DNA of 64,000 nucleotides from positions 5,726,001-5,790,000 of the forward strand of contig NC_065878.1 in assembly GCF_933775445.1 (NCBI RefSeq), read 5' to 3'. The position numbers and the translations under genes were made by a program. Below the pieces are notes generated by a model, which had not been told where the DNA came from, did no database searches, and saw only the letters and a program-made list of their open reading frames with translations. This document shows, in pieces, positions 34,671-45,308 of this stretch (the stretch's first letter is position 1; each line of letters starts with the position of its first letter). Origin of the DNA: Argentina anserina (taxonomy: Eukaryota; Streptophyta; Magnoliopsida; Rosales; Rosaceae).

Positions 34671-35271
34671 GGACAAGTTGAGCTATCTAATCGAGAGATT
34701 AAGAGAATTTTGGAGAAATCAGTTTGACCATCACGCAAAGATTGGTCTCAATAATTGGATGATGCTCTTTGGTCTTATAGGACCCTATACAAGACTCCCC
34801 TTGGCATGTAGATGTTTCGATTAGTCTATGGAAATGCATGCCATCTACTTGTGGAGCTTGACCATCGTGCATGGTGGGCTGTAAAGACTTTTAACATGGA
34901 CATTGACGAGGCTGGATTGCATAGAAAGTTGCAATTACATGAGCTTGAAGAGATTCGAAATGAGGCCAATGATTTATAAGGAGAATACCAAATCGTTCCA
35001 TGACCGTATGATTAGGAAGAAGCACTTTGTCGTTGGGCCAAAAGTTCTTTTGTTTCATTCTCGACCTAAGTTTTTTCCAGGCAAGCTTCCAAGGTGGCTT
35101 GGCCCGTTTGTTAATACTCACATTTTTCCTTCTGGTGCTATCAAGATTAAGAGTGCAATGAATGGAAAGGAGTTCACCATCAATGGACATCGCTTGAAGC
35201 CATACTATGAGAATTTTGTGGAGCATAACGTGGAGGAGACTTCTCTTCTTGAACCTACGACAAGCAAGTGA
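34671..35271 (+). pseudogene. Integrase C-terminal part of element B, core deleted
   Basis: Compared with element C, about 195 bp are missing at about 34671: the text jumps from VDYVSKLV to the region of [11 protein letters not shown]. The second catalytic D and its surroundings are lost. Further frame changes follow; the C-terminal domain is recognisable in 34903-35271 (LPRWLGPFVNTHIFPSGAIK, INGHRLKPYYENF) ending in TGA. This integrase cannot be active. Confidence 0.8.
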
Positions 35272-37097
35272 ATTTTTGGAGATAGTCTAGGCTTTGGAAT
35301 ATAAACTTAAGCCAATGAAGGAGCCATCAATGAGTGTTTGCATTTTCTTATCCCTTTACTGTTTTTAATTTTTCTTGCTTGTCATATTGTACATTGAGGG
35401 CAATGTAAGTGTTAAGTGTGGGCCGGGGTATACATCATTCGTTGTATTCTGTTGTTTGATGCTTATATGTGTTTCGATTTTGTTGCTTTGATTTTTATTT
35501 TCTTGCTTTGATTTCAGATTTTTAGATTATATTTCTGTTTTGTTTTTCGATTTTTGTTATGTTATGTCTTGATTTTATTTTGAGTCTTAGGTATGTCTTT
35601 AACTGTCTAGGATGAGTTGATCTTTGATTGATTGGTTGATAGATCATCAAGATTTTGAATTGAACTTCATTGCTATTTGATGGTTAATCGATGTGTAGAA
35701 ATTGTACGAACATGTGGTAGATGAGTATTTTGAAACTTATGTACAAAATGGGCATGTTCCTTACTTGTTTGGATTCATGTAACCTTTGTGAGTTTCGAGC
35801 CATATATGTGCTTTTCTTTGTAAAGTTTTATCTATCGTTTATTGGAAATATAACATCATTACATTTATCTTGATTAATCCATATGTCATCGAATTGCAAT
35901 GAACTACAGACTGCTAGAACTTACTTTGTGAAACTTTCGAAACTTTTATCATAAGATACTCTGATTTTGAAAAGGATTGTTGGATCTTTTTAGGATTTCC
36001 ACCACTTTATGCCAAACAGCCGTATCCTTATTATGAGCCCTGCTTGGGACACCTTATTATGAACCCCTTTGAGCCTACGTTAAGCCTTTTGTTTCATTGT
36101 CAACATGTTAATATCCTTGATTAGTATATTTATATCTACCCTTGTCTTTGAGGCTTGGCAGAGCCGATTTCTTGGTGTTAATGTGGAGTGATGATTCGAT
36201 TCACTTGTGGGGTTATACTATGTATGTATGTGTGCCGTATGAAAAGGGTGAAAAGAATGAAAAAAAATAGAAAGATGTCATGAGAAGAAAAAGATAACAA
36301 TACATGAACACTGCTTGAAAGAAAAAAAATAAAGAAGTTACGACATATCTATGTTTGAGGTGAATTTGGAGTTGTGATGTATTTTTTGAAGGCTTAATAA
36401 TGTTGTACTTTAGCCTTTGTCTGTTTTCACAATGTTTAGAGTGAAGAATGGGTCCAACATGATGAAATTTGGCCCTTGTTTTTATGGAGTTTGGCAACAT
36501 AAGGTGGATGTTTTGCTCTGCTAAGTCTTGTGAATGACCTTTGTGATTCCTTGTACCTAAAAAAAATATCCATGCCGAGCCTAAGCCTACCCTTTTCTAA
36601 TGATCCACATGATTCTTAAAATGAGTAGCCCTTGATCTGTGGAATTTGTTTCATGAGTAAGCATATGGTTTGGGTTCATTTGTGCATATGATTGGTATCT
36701 TTCATAAGGTTTTCAAATTATTCACTATGTGTTCATAACTCTTGTGTGTGAAAAACTTTTTAAGCATATGCCATGTTCTTGAGAGAAAAGATTCGGAGTG
36801 CATATCCCTTATGAGTTGAATTTTGAACTTGTTTGAACATATCGAGCTTAATATCACCTCTGTTTCTACCATGTCTTACTTGTTATGCGAGATCTCATGT
36901 TTATTAACCATTTCATTCATTCTATCTATTTCGATTTAGTGTTATTCTTGATGATATGAGTTTGAAGATCTTTGAGACAAAATGTTAGAGGCATTATAGT
37001 TGAGTCGTTAGTTTAGTTGTATTGATTTTTGTTTTATGTTTTGGTTTCCCTTTCTAGTGTTTGCTAAGGGACTAGCAAAGTTTAAGTTTGGGCTTGT
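35272..37097 (+). other. 3' non-coding tail of element B
   Basis: No env-like frame is present. The text ATTGAGGGCAATGTAAGTG and three GTGTGGG-like stretches (about 35417, 36200 and 37080) match the tails of A and C. The last lies at the polypurine-tract position before the 3' LTR. The short frames here are shared by chance between copies and look non-coding. Confidence 0.75.
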
Positions 37098-38279
37098 TGA
37101 CAGGAGCACAAAGTGTGACGTTCTTAATGTGTTTATGCCCTATTCTTACTCTATGTTACCTCTTATTTAGTACGTTTTAGTTTCTTTTGTATGAATAGTA
37201 TGTTTTAGTTTCTTTTGGTTTCAACTTTGTGGCCAGCCTCCCTAGGGTTTTTCCTATATATATAGCCCCTTATTCCTACAGAAAAGATAATCAACCTTGC
37301 TCACAAGACTAGCCAAAGCTCTACCTTAAACACTACTTATCATTCTTAAAGTCATTCAACCCGTAAACATGATCTTCCTTTCATTCCATTCGATCCAAAA
37401 CGCTACGCCTAGAATTGCCATTCAAGTTGAAGCTGTGATGCCTTCTTTTGATACCGCTAAGGAGATTTATAAAGTGTAACTCGTTACTTCTTCAATTTTG
37501 TTTTCAGTTTGGATTCTTTGTGTGATTTTGTGTTTCTGTTTTTGGCTAGTTCCGAATTTGTGGAATACTCTTATGTAGTTTATAATTTTGCAAGATGTTA
37601 TAAAGTAGTTCTGTAGATGTCGTGAGTTTATAATTCAATGATTTAATGATTCTCTTTTTTGTGCGTTAACTATACGTGATTCAAGGCGCTAAGTTAGTTT
37701 TGCATATATGATTCTTAAGTGTTTTTGTTAACTTGTTAAAGTAAGTGACATGCTTGACTTGTTAGTAATCACTAGGAATTAACCATGATCCGTTTGTTAT
37801 CTATGATGCGCTAAATAATTAGATAAGAGATGAAGCAATGAAGTGGTAAGATTGAGAATGACATGTTACCTTGTAATTTCTAAGCGCTAAGATAGGATTA
37901 CCAGACCATGTTTCAGGTTAGGGATGCGCTAAGTAACCTAATCCGGCATTAGGTTGTTGTTTGTTCACTCAAAACTTGTCCGCTAAGGCTCGATGCTTGT
38001 CTAGAATGAGATTATGATTTCGAAGCTACTTGTGATGTTTTATTTGGTGATGTTTGTGCGATTTGGTTGATCACATGTATATATTAGTTTATGTTTTTTT
38101 TCCTGTTTCTATACTTATAATCCATAACTATCGAATCCTTTTATCTCTTATGAATTCGTTGTTAAATATTTGTGATTCTTTCCCTGGTGGATCCCAAGTT
38201 TGTGAACGATACCCTCTTGGTTTATACTACTAACGATGCTTACAGGGTTAATATTGATGTCGAGTAATCGAACTGATCA
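37098..38279 (+). repeat. 3' LTR of element B, internally deleted
   Basis: It starts TGACAGGAGCACAAAG and ends CGAACTGATCA. At about 37200 it jumps from the LTR start region to GTTTCAACTTTGTGGCCAGCC, so some 700-1000 bp present in other LTRs are missing. TATATATATAG at 37255-37265 is the TATA candidate. The word GCGCTAAG or a one-base variant occurs five times: 37686, 37808, 37884, 37926 and 37980. Confidence 0.85.
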
Positions 38280-38648
38280 ACAAATATTTAATTTGAAATT
38301 CTTCTTTTTTAAATAAAGAACATAAAGCTGTTCTTTGAGCTAAAATATTCATTTTAAGCTAATACGTACTCTGGGCCAATTCATGTGGCCCGACACGGTT
38401 CGGCTCGAGTGTCTCGGAATATATGCGATTTAAGGGTTACACCAAACCTATTTGGCGAGCAACCAATCGATGAAACAAGGAGGAAGATTTCGTATTAAAG
38501 GAGGGATTGCGGGATGTGAATTAGGATGTGATACATTGCAAGAGACGTGCATGGTTTATTAATCAAGGATGAAGGTCTGGCCATAATTATTGAAGATATT
38601 CACAAGGAGTAATCATGGGTACGTGCCTATCCAAAGGCTAATATTATA
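38280..38648. other. Unassigned DNA between element B and the MITE
   Basis: About 370 bp of unique-looking, AT-rich sequence with no frame, repeat or RNA gene I can recognise. Confidence 0.4.
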
Positions 38649-39155
38649 CAGTAGAACCTCATTAAATTAATACCCGATTAATTAATAACCTTATTAAAAT
38701 AATATTTTTTATCAGTCCCAACTCGGGGCTAACGTGCTGCATTAATATTTCACTAAATTTGTAAGTTAATAGAAATTTCAAAATTCGTATAGACCCCATT
38801 GAACATATAAATTAATAATGACATAATTTATACAATAAATTTTGCAGTTATGAGGATTTTATTGAAAAATTTTGTTGATTTAATTATTATCAAATAAAAT
38901 AATAAAATACATCGGATAACATAATAATTTGAACAATGGTATCTGTGATAAATCCAATAATGTCATGCATGAACAAAAAGTAAGACTTTTTTCTTTGAAA
39001 AAGTGAAAGAAGATATTTATTATACCTTGATACATTAATCAGTTATTAATTAATTGATAAATTAATAGATTATTAATTTATTAATATATTAATATCTCGC
39101 TAAAATAATAAATTTTTCTCAGTCACGAGCCTATTAATTTATAGAGGTTTTACTG
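38649..39155. mobile_element. Emigrant-like MITE (Tc1/mariner, pogo type)
   Basis: The ends are CAGTAGAACCTCATTAAATT and, inverted, CAGTAAAACCTCTATAAATT, flanked on each side by TA (38647-38648 and 39156-39157). TA target duplication and the CAGTA[G/A]AACCTC ends match the Emigrant family of plant MITEs, which is about this length. It is non-coding and would need a pogo-like transposase in trans. Confidence 0.85.
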
Positions 39156-39157
39156 TA

Positions 39158-40346
39158 CAAGATAATTCCTATGTTAATTACCTTCTCCTACAAGATCTAG
39201 ATGTGAACGGCTGGAGGAGATCACATTCCTTAGTCAAGTTGGAGTCTCTGCATGCAAAAGGAAACTACTTAAACATAGAAGATATCTCTACATCCAGAAG
39301 GTCATGTGCTATCAAGATGCATTCCTCAATTAAAGGATTCCATAGAGAGGATTTAAACGGCTGCAAGATCTCCTCAAGGGCACTTGAATCTCTATTACCT
39401 ACGACTTCTTCACTAAGCCAATATATGTGGCTTTATTCCTGTAGAACGTAATCTTATCAAAATCTATTTAAAGGTTTTTGATATACTTAACCAATATCTA
39501 CAGTTAAATATATTATTCCGTCAAGAAGTCTTGCAAGGAAATAAATCTTATCAAATAACAAATTGTGTTCTTTAGCAATTATTCAAGGCCTTTTGCCTAT
39601 TGAACCGGTTATTTGGGGAAGTTATTAGCAAAGAAGATTTTCTATTCCTTTTAGGAATAAGTTTCGGGGATATTCAAGAATCTAAATCTAGGTTGAGAAA
39701 TGAATTGTTATCCTGATCAACTAAGAGGTTCTAATGACTTGATCCGTAAGAAAGAACAAATTGTATTTTCTATATAAATGGGTCATTAGCACAAAATCGG
39801 ATACGCATAACTCAACCAAACTTTTGCACAACCGCAAAACCAAAGCCTCCTAACGGAGCACCAAAGTCTACTAACGGAGCATCGCTACCGTGTGCACCTT
39901 CGCTGCATGTAGCACAAGTCCGACTTACTTTAGCACAGAGTCAATCGAGTCGCAAACCTAAAGTCTACACTAGTGAGCAAAAATTAGTATAACATCCCCG
40001 CAATCTTGATATTTAGCTCTGCTTATTCCTCAAGCGGTTTAAGTAAGAACCGGCTATCTTACATAGAGGTGGAGAAAAATCCTAGCAGTCATCTGCCGCA
40101 GGTCTAATCCAAACCCAATTGCAAGTTCAGTCAACACTTGCACTCAGTTGTTTGAGAAGAAAGAAGTATGTGAGAGCATTCATCGAGCAGAAACAAGTTG
40201 TACCTGACTCATAGGTACTAGCACTCCAACGCATACACAATCAAGAACGAGGCAAATTGCAAGGGTTTGCCACCGCGTTCTGACTGTTCACTAGAAGTAA
40301 AATTCCGAACCGAACACATATGAACCCTTGGGATATCCAAGCACAG
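39158..40346. other. Unassigned DNA upstream of the split gene
   Basis: No convincing exon is visible. TATATAAATG at 39771-39780 with a following C/A-rich stretch resembles a TATA promoter, and a 20-22-bp near-duplicate (CTAACGGAGCACCAAAG, CTAACGGAGCATCGC) lies at about 39850-39885, as often seen in LTRs. The frame 39203-39451 has no recognisable product. The 5' exons of the split gene are expected here but I could not find them. Confidence 0.35.
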
Positions 40347-40452
40347 GTTACCTAACAAGTTTATATTGAATCATTCCGGATACGGGTCTCATGCAACACC
40401 TTCTGACTTTGAAATCTATGCTCCAAATGCTTCGTTTGAGGACCCCTTGATG

Positions 40453-40457
40453 TGTGC
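40453..40457. repeat. Target-site duplication of element C, left copy
   Basis: TGTGC here and TGTGC at 47623-47627 flank the element exactly at its TG...CA ends. The host reading frame is continuous across the site when one copy and the element are skipped. Confidence 0.93.
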
Positions 40458-40926
40458 TGATAGGAGCATAAAGTGTGACGTTCTTAATGCGTTAATGCCC
40501 TATTCTTACTCTTTTTTACCTCTTATTTAGTATGTTTTAGTTTATTTTGTTAGAATAAGTGTCTAGGTAGAGCTTAACTCGGATATGAGTGAATTGATGA
40601 TGAAATCGTGCTGTTGAGATATGATTCCTTGTTTGAGTATGATTCATCCTTTCTTATTTCTTTGTTTCTAACGTACTTATTCTTATTAGGAAATACAAAT
40701 CCATGTTGGAAAAAGAAAACAATTCTAGTTGCGCAAGGAATAAGGAGAGTCCGTGCGGCATTGATGGTTTCCTATTGGGAGTTGGATTCTAAAACCAAGT
40801 TGGAGATGGATTTCCAAGGTGTATATGAAGATATTTTCGTGCATATATATCAGAATTATTAAAGAGAAGAAGATATGCACTTAAAAGCCCAATCCATGGA
40901 AGAATCTGAAAGCTGTCAAGATTCGT
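40458..40926 (+). repeat. 5' LTR remnant of element C
   Basis: It matches the first part of the 3' LTR (45309-45790) with scattered differences, then joins at about 40926 (AAGATTCGT/GGAAGACAATG) to sequence near the end of the protease region. The frame 40608-40862 is LTR sequence and not a gene. Confidence 0.88.
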
Positions 40927-42424
40927 GGAAGACAATGATGCCGTGCCATCTTTTGTACTGGAGAACGTGGCCTCTCTTGAGGTTTTACCACGTGAGGTAA
41001 GTTAGGTCTCTCCTAGTCCAATTCTCTTAACCACTAACAAGAATCTTCCTTCTGTGGTGCAAGCCCCAAAGCTTGATCTTCAGGTTATTCCGGACAACTT
41101 GAAGTATGCATTTTTGGGAGATGAGGATACATTGCCAGTGATCATTTCATCCGCACTCAACAAGGAACAAGAGGAGAGATTGATTGAGGTTTTAAAAAGC
41201 GACAAGACAGCCATAGGATGGACCCTAGCCGACATCAAGGGAATCAGCCCTACAATGTGCATCGAGTGTTACTTGAAGATGGTGCCAAACTGACCAAGGA
41301 GGGCCTGAGATGTCTTTACCCACCAATGATGCAAGTTTTCAAAGACGAGATCACTAAGTTACATGATTGTGGCGTCATCTAGCCTATTTCGGACAGTAGA
41401 TGGATCTCTCCCATTCAAGTTGTGCCAAAGAAGTTCGGACTCACGGTCGTGAAGAACAAGGAAAACGAGTTAGTGTCTCAGAGAACGATGACTAGTCACT
41501 GTGTGTGTATCGACTATAAGAAGCTCAACGCCACAACAAGGAAGGATCACATGTCGTTGCTATTCATTGAACAAATGCTTGAGAGGTTAGCTGATCATTC
41601 TTTATATTTTTTTCTTGATGGATATAGCGGATACAATCAGATTAGTGTTGCGGAGGAAGATCAAGAAAACACGACATTCACATGCCCTTTTGGTACGTTT
41701 TCTTATCGTCGCATGCCTTTTGGTTTGTCAAATACTCCAGGTACGTTTCAACGTTGTATGTATCACATTTTCTCTGAGTTTATTAGTTCTAAAATTGAAG
41801 TTTTCATGGATGACTTTTCTTCTTATGGTGAGAATTTCGATGCATGTCTAGAGAATATGGAACTTGTGCTTAAACCTTGTGAAGAAACTAACTTGGTTTT
41901 GAATTGGGAAAATGTCATTTCATTGTAACACAAGGCATTGTGTTAGGCCATATTGTTTCATCTAAAGGAATTGCGGTTGATAAGTCTAAAATAGATCTTG
42001 TGAGTCACTTACCCCTCCCCATAACTTTGAGGGAGTTCGATCGTTTCTTGGACATGCAGAGTTCTATCGTCGGTTTATCAAGGACTTTTCCAAGATTGCG
42101 AGACCATTTAGTTCATTGCTTCAAACGGACGTTCCCTTTCAATTTGATGATGATTGCAAGCACGCATTTCAGACATTGATGAAGCTTTTAACGTCGGCAC
42201 CAATTATGGCACCGCCGGATTGGTCTTTGCCGTTTGAATTGATGTGTGATGCCTCCAACTTTGCAGTTGGAGCCGTGCTAGGACAGAGGAAGGAAAAGCT
42301 GCCCTGTGCCATTTACTATGCCTCTCGAATTGTCAATGATGCTCAACAGAACTACACCACAACTGAGAAAGAACTTCTTGTTGTGATCTTTGCTTTAGAT
42401 AAGTTTTGTTCTTCCTTACTTTAA
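40927..42424 (+). pseudogene. Reverse transcriptase/RNase H of element C, broken
   Basis: The upstream part reads LPVIISSALNKEQEERLIEV and AIGWTLADIKGISPTMC to a stop at 41291-41293. The RT core (41422-41928) has CIDYKKLN, FLDGYSGYNQ, RRMPFGLSNTPGTFQRC and the catalytic IEVFMDDFSSYG. One A is missing near 41907 relative to element B, shifting the frame; a second shift lies at about 42030. RNase H is read in 42116-42424 (PFELMCDASNFAVGAVLGQ, TTEKELLVVIFALDKF) and stops at TAA (42422), where element B has CAA. Confidence 0.88.
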
Positions 42425-43603
42425 TCCAATGTTATTGTTTACACTGACCATGCAACTTTGAAGTACTTAATGACACAGAAAGATGCCAAACCAAGATTGA
42501 TTCGATGGATTATCTTACTCCAAGAGTTTGATCTCGAAATCAAGGACAAGAAGGGAAGTGACAACGTTGTGGCAGACCATTTGAGCAGTTTAGTGAGAGA
42601 TGCCGAACCCTTAGCCATTCAAGAGAGTTTTCCGAATGAGCAACTCTTTCGAATTGAGGTAAGTGAGCCATGGTATGCAGATATTATGAACTATCTTGTT
42701 TCTAAGCAATTCCCGGATACTTTATCGCATGCTCAAAAGAATAGACTTAAAGCTTTAGCTAAGTATTACATTTGGGATGAACCATACTTGTGGAAACATT
42801 GTGTTGATCCAATCATTAGGAAGTGTGTCCCTGACTCTGTACATCAATCTACACTAGCTTTCTGTCATTCTGAGTCTTGCGGTGGTCACTTTGGGTTGCG
42901 TAGAACAGCCCTTAAGGTGTTCGAATGTGGTTTCTTTTGGCCTACTATCATTAAAGATGCATATGCTTTTTGTATGACTTGCGACAGGTGCCAAAGAATA
43001 GGTAATCTTGGTCCTAGGGATCAAATGCCGATGCAACCTATTATACATGTTGAAATATTTGATTGCTGGGGCATAGATTTCATGGGACCATTCCCTCACT
43101 CTAATGGTTTCTTGTACATACTCATTTGTATTGATTATGTTTCAAAATGGGTGGAAGCCAAAGCCACCCAAACTAATGATTCTCGAATTGTTGCAGACCT
43201 TCGTTCTAACATTTTCTCTAAGTTTAGTATGCCGAGAGTTATCATTAGTGATAGAGGGTCTCACTTTTACAACCGGACCATTGAGGCGTTGTTGAGGAAG
43301 TATGGAATCAAGCATAAGGTTGCTACGCCTTATCACCCCCAAACAAGTGGACAAGTTGACCTATCTAATCGTGAGATGAAGAGAATTTTGGAGAAATCAG
43401 TTGGACCATCATGCAAGGATTGGTCTCAACGATTGGATGATGCTCTTTGGGCCTATAGGACTACATACAAAACCCCTCTTGGTATGTCTCCTTTTAGGTT
43501 AGCTTATGGCAAGGCGTGCCATCTACCTGTGGAGCTTGAACATCGTGCATGGTGGGCTGTGAAGAATTTTAACATGGACATTGATGAGGCCGGATTACAT
43601 TAG
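42425..43603 (+). pseudogene. RNase H tail and integrase of element C, 381-codon frame
   Basis: The best-preserved frame of the window's elements (42458-43603). In order: [17 protein letters not shown], the HHCC-type N-terminal region ending CDRCQR (about residues 140-180), and the catalytic core with [14 protein letters not shown] (D), [13 protein letters not shown] (D) and [13 protein letters not shown] (E), so all three catalytic residues are present. It ends at TAG after DEAGLH, where the C-terminal domain should continue; downstream bases (43604-43950) still encode that domain (INGHRLKPY-like) in pieces. In an active element this enzyme would insert the cDNA into chromosomes. Separated from a working Gag-Pol, it is inactive here. 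Confidence 0.88.
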
Positions 43604-45308
43604 AAGTTGCAATTGCACGAGCTTGAAGAGATTCAGAATGAGGCCAATGATTCGGCCATGATTTACAAAGAGAGGAATAAGGTGTTCCATGACCGTATGA
43701 TTAGGAAGAAACACTATCACTATCACTAAATTACATTCTAGACTGAAGTTGTTTCTTGGTAAAATACATTCTAGATGAATAGGGTCTTTCACTATCACTA
43801 ACATTTTCCCTTCTGGTTCAATAATGATACGGAGTTCAGTGCAAGAGAAGGAATTTCAAGTCAATGGACATCGCTTGAAGCCGTACGATGAGAACTTTGT
43901 GGAGCATGACGTTGAGGAGACTTCTCTCCTTGAACCTACGGCAAGCAAGTGAATTTTTGGAGATAGTCTAAGCTTTGGACTTTAAACTTAAGCTAATGAA
44001 GGGAGCAATTAACGAGTGTTTACATTTTTTTATCCCTTATTTTTTTTTAAATTTTCGTTGCTTATTATATTGTACATTGAGGGCAATGTAAGTTTTAAGT
44101 GTGAGGTGGGGTATACATCATTCCTTGTATTCTATTGTTTGATGCTTATATGTGTTTCGATTTTGTTGCTTTGATTTTTGATTTTTAGATTATATTTCTG
44201 TTTTGTTTTTCGATTTTTGTTATGTTATGTTGTCTTGATTTTATTTTGAGTCTTAGGTATGTTGGCTTGGGCACCTTAGTATGAACCCCTTTGAGCCTAC
44301 ATTAAGCCTTTTATCTCATCACCAACATGTTAATATCCTTGCTTAGTATAGTTATATCTCTACCTTGTCTTCGAGGCTTGGGAGAGCCATTCTAGTGTTA
44401 ATATAGAGTAATGATTTGATTCAAGTGTGGGGTTATGTTATTTATTTTGTGCCGTATGAAAATGGTGAAAAGAATGAAAAAAAATAGAAAGATGTCGTGA
44501 GAAGAAAAAGAGAAAAATACATGAGCACAGCTTGAAAGAAAAAAATATAAAGAAGTTAAGGCATAGCTATATTTGATGTGAATTTGGAGTTGTGTTGTAT
44601 TTGTTGAAGGCTCAATAATGCTATACTTTACCTTTGTTCATTTTCACAATGTTTAGAGTGAAGAATAGGTCCAACATGATGAAATTTTGCCCTCGTTTTT
44701 ATGATGTATGGCGACATAAGGTGGATGCTCTTGCTCTGCTAAGTCTTGAGGATGACCTTTGTGATTCCTTTTACCTAAAAATTGATATCCTTGCTAAGCC
44801 TAAGCTATCTATTTTCTAATGATCCGCATGATTCTCAAAATGAGTAGCCCTTGATCTGTGGAGTTTGTTTCATGAGTAACCATATGGTTTGGGTTCATTT
44901 TTACATATGATTGGTATCTTTCATGAGGTTTAGAATTCACTATATGTTCATAACTCTTGTGTGTGAAAAACTTTTAAGCATATGCTATGTTCTTGAGAGA
45001 AAATATACGGAGTGCATATCCCTTGTGAGTTGAATTTTGAACTTGTTTTGAACATGTTGTAATATCACCTATGTTTTTGTCATGTCTTACTTGTTATGCA
45101 ACATCTCATGTTTATTAACCATTGAATTCATTCTATCTATTTCGATTGAGTGTTATTCTTGATCCTATGAGTTTGAAGATCTCTGAGACAAAATGTTAAA
45201 GGTATTATAGTTGGGTCGTTAGTTTAGTTGTATTGATTTTTGTTTTATGTTTTGGTTTTCCTTTCTAGTGTTTGCTAAGGGACTAGCAAAGCTTAAGTGT
45301 GAGGTTGT
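43604..45308 (+). other. Integrase C-terminal remnant and 3' tail of element C
   Basis: 43604-43950 still resembles the integrase C-terminus of element B but is scrambled: TACATTCTAGA occurs twice (about 43731 and 43764) and CACTATCACTA three times within 100 bp, the look of a repaired break. From 43951 the non-coding tail with ATTGAGGGCAATGTAAG matches B, minus about 350 bp after 44260. GTGTGGGG-type stretches lie at about 44100, 44420 and 45295. Confidence 0.75.

Larger units (their letters stand above)
23451..38279 (+). mobile_element. Element B: Athila-type Ty3/gypsy element, defective
   Basis: The order is 5' LTR (start lost), tRNA-Asp primer site, leader, gag, protease, RT, RNase H, integrase, non-coding tail, 3' LTR. 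Athila features are the primer site, the gag motif YNPGLRDHHNFFW, the protease motif LDLGASINVMP and the RT motif LDGYSGYNQI. Two later LTR-type insertions sit in it, at 25534-27322 (minus) and 28855-30512 (plus). Stops, frameshifts, an internal duplication and a deletion in integrase make it dead. The two LTRs differ by indels, including a large deletion in the 3' copy. Confidence 0.9.

Noticed and set aside
35272..37097. Env-like gene expected in some Athila elements
   Set aside because: No sizeable frame with a membrane segment exists between integrase and the 3' LTR in B; the same holds for A and C.
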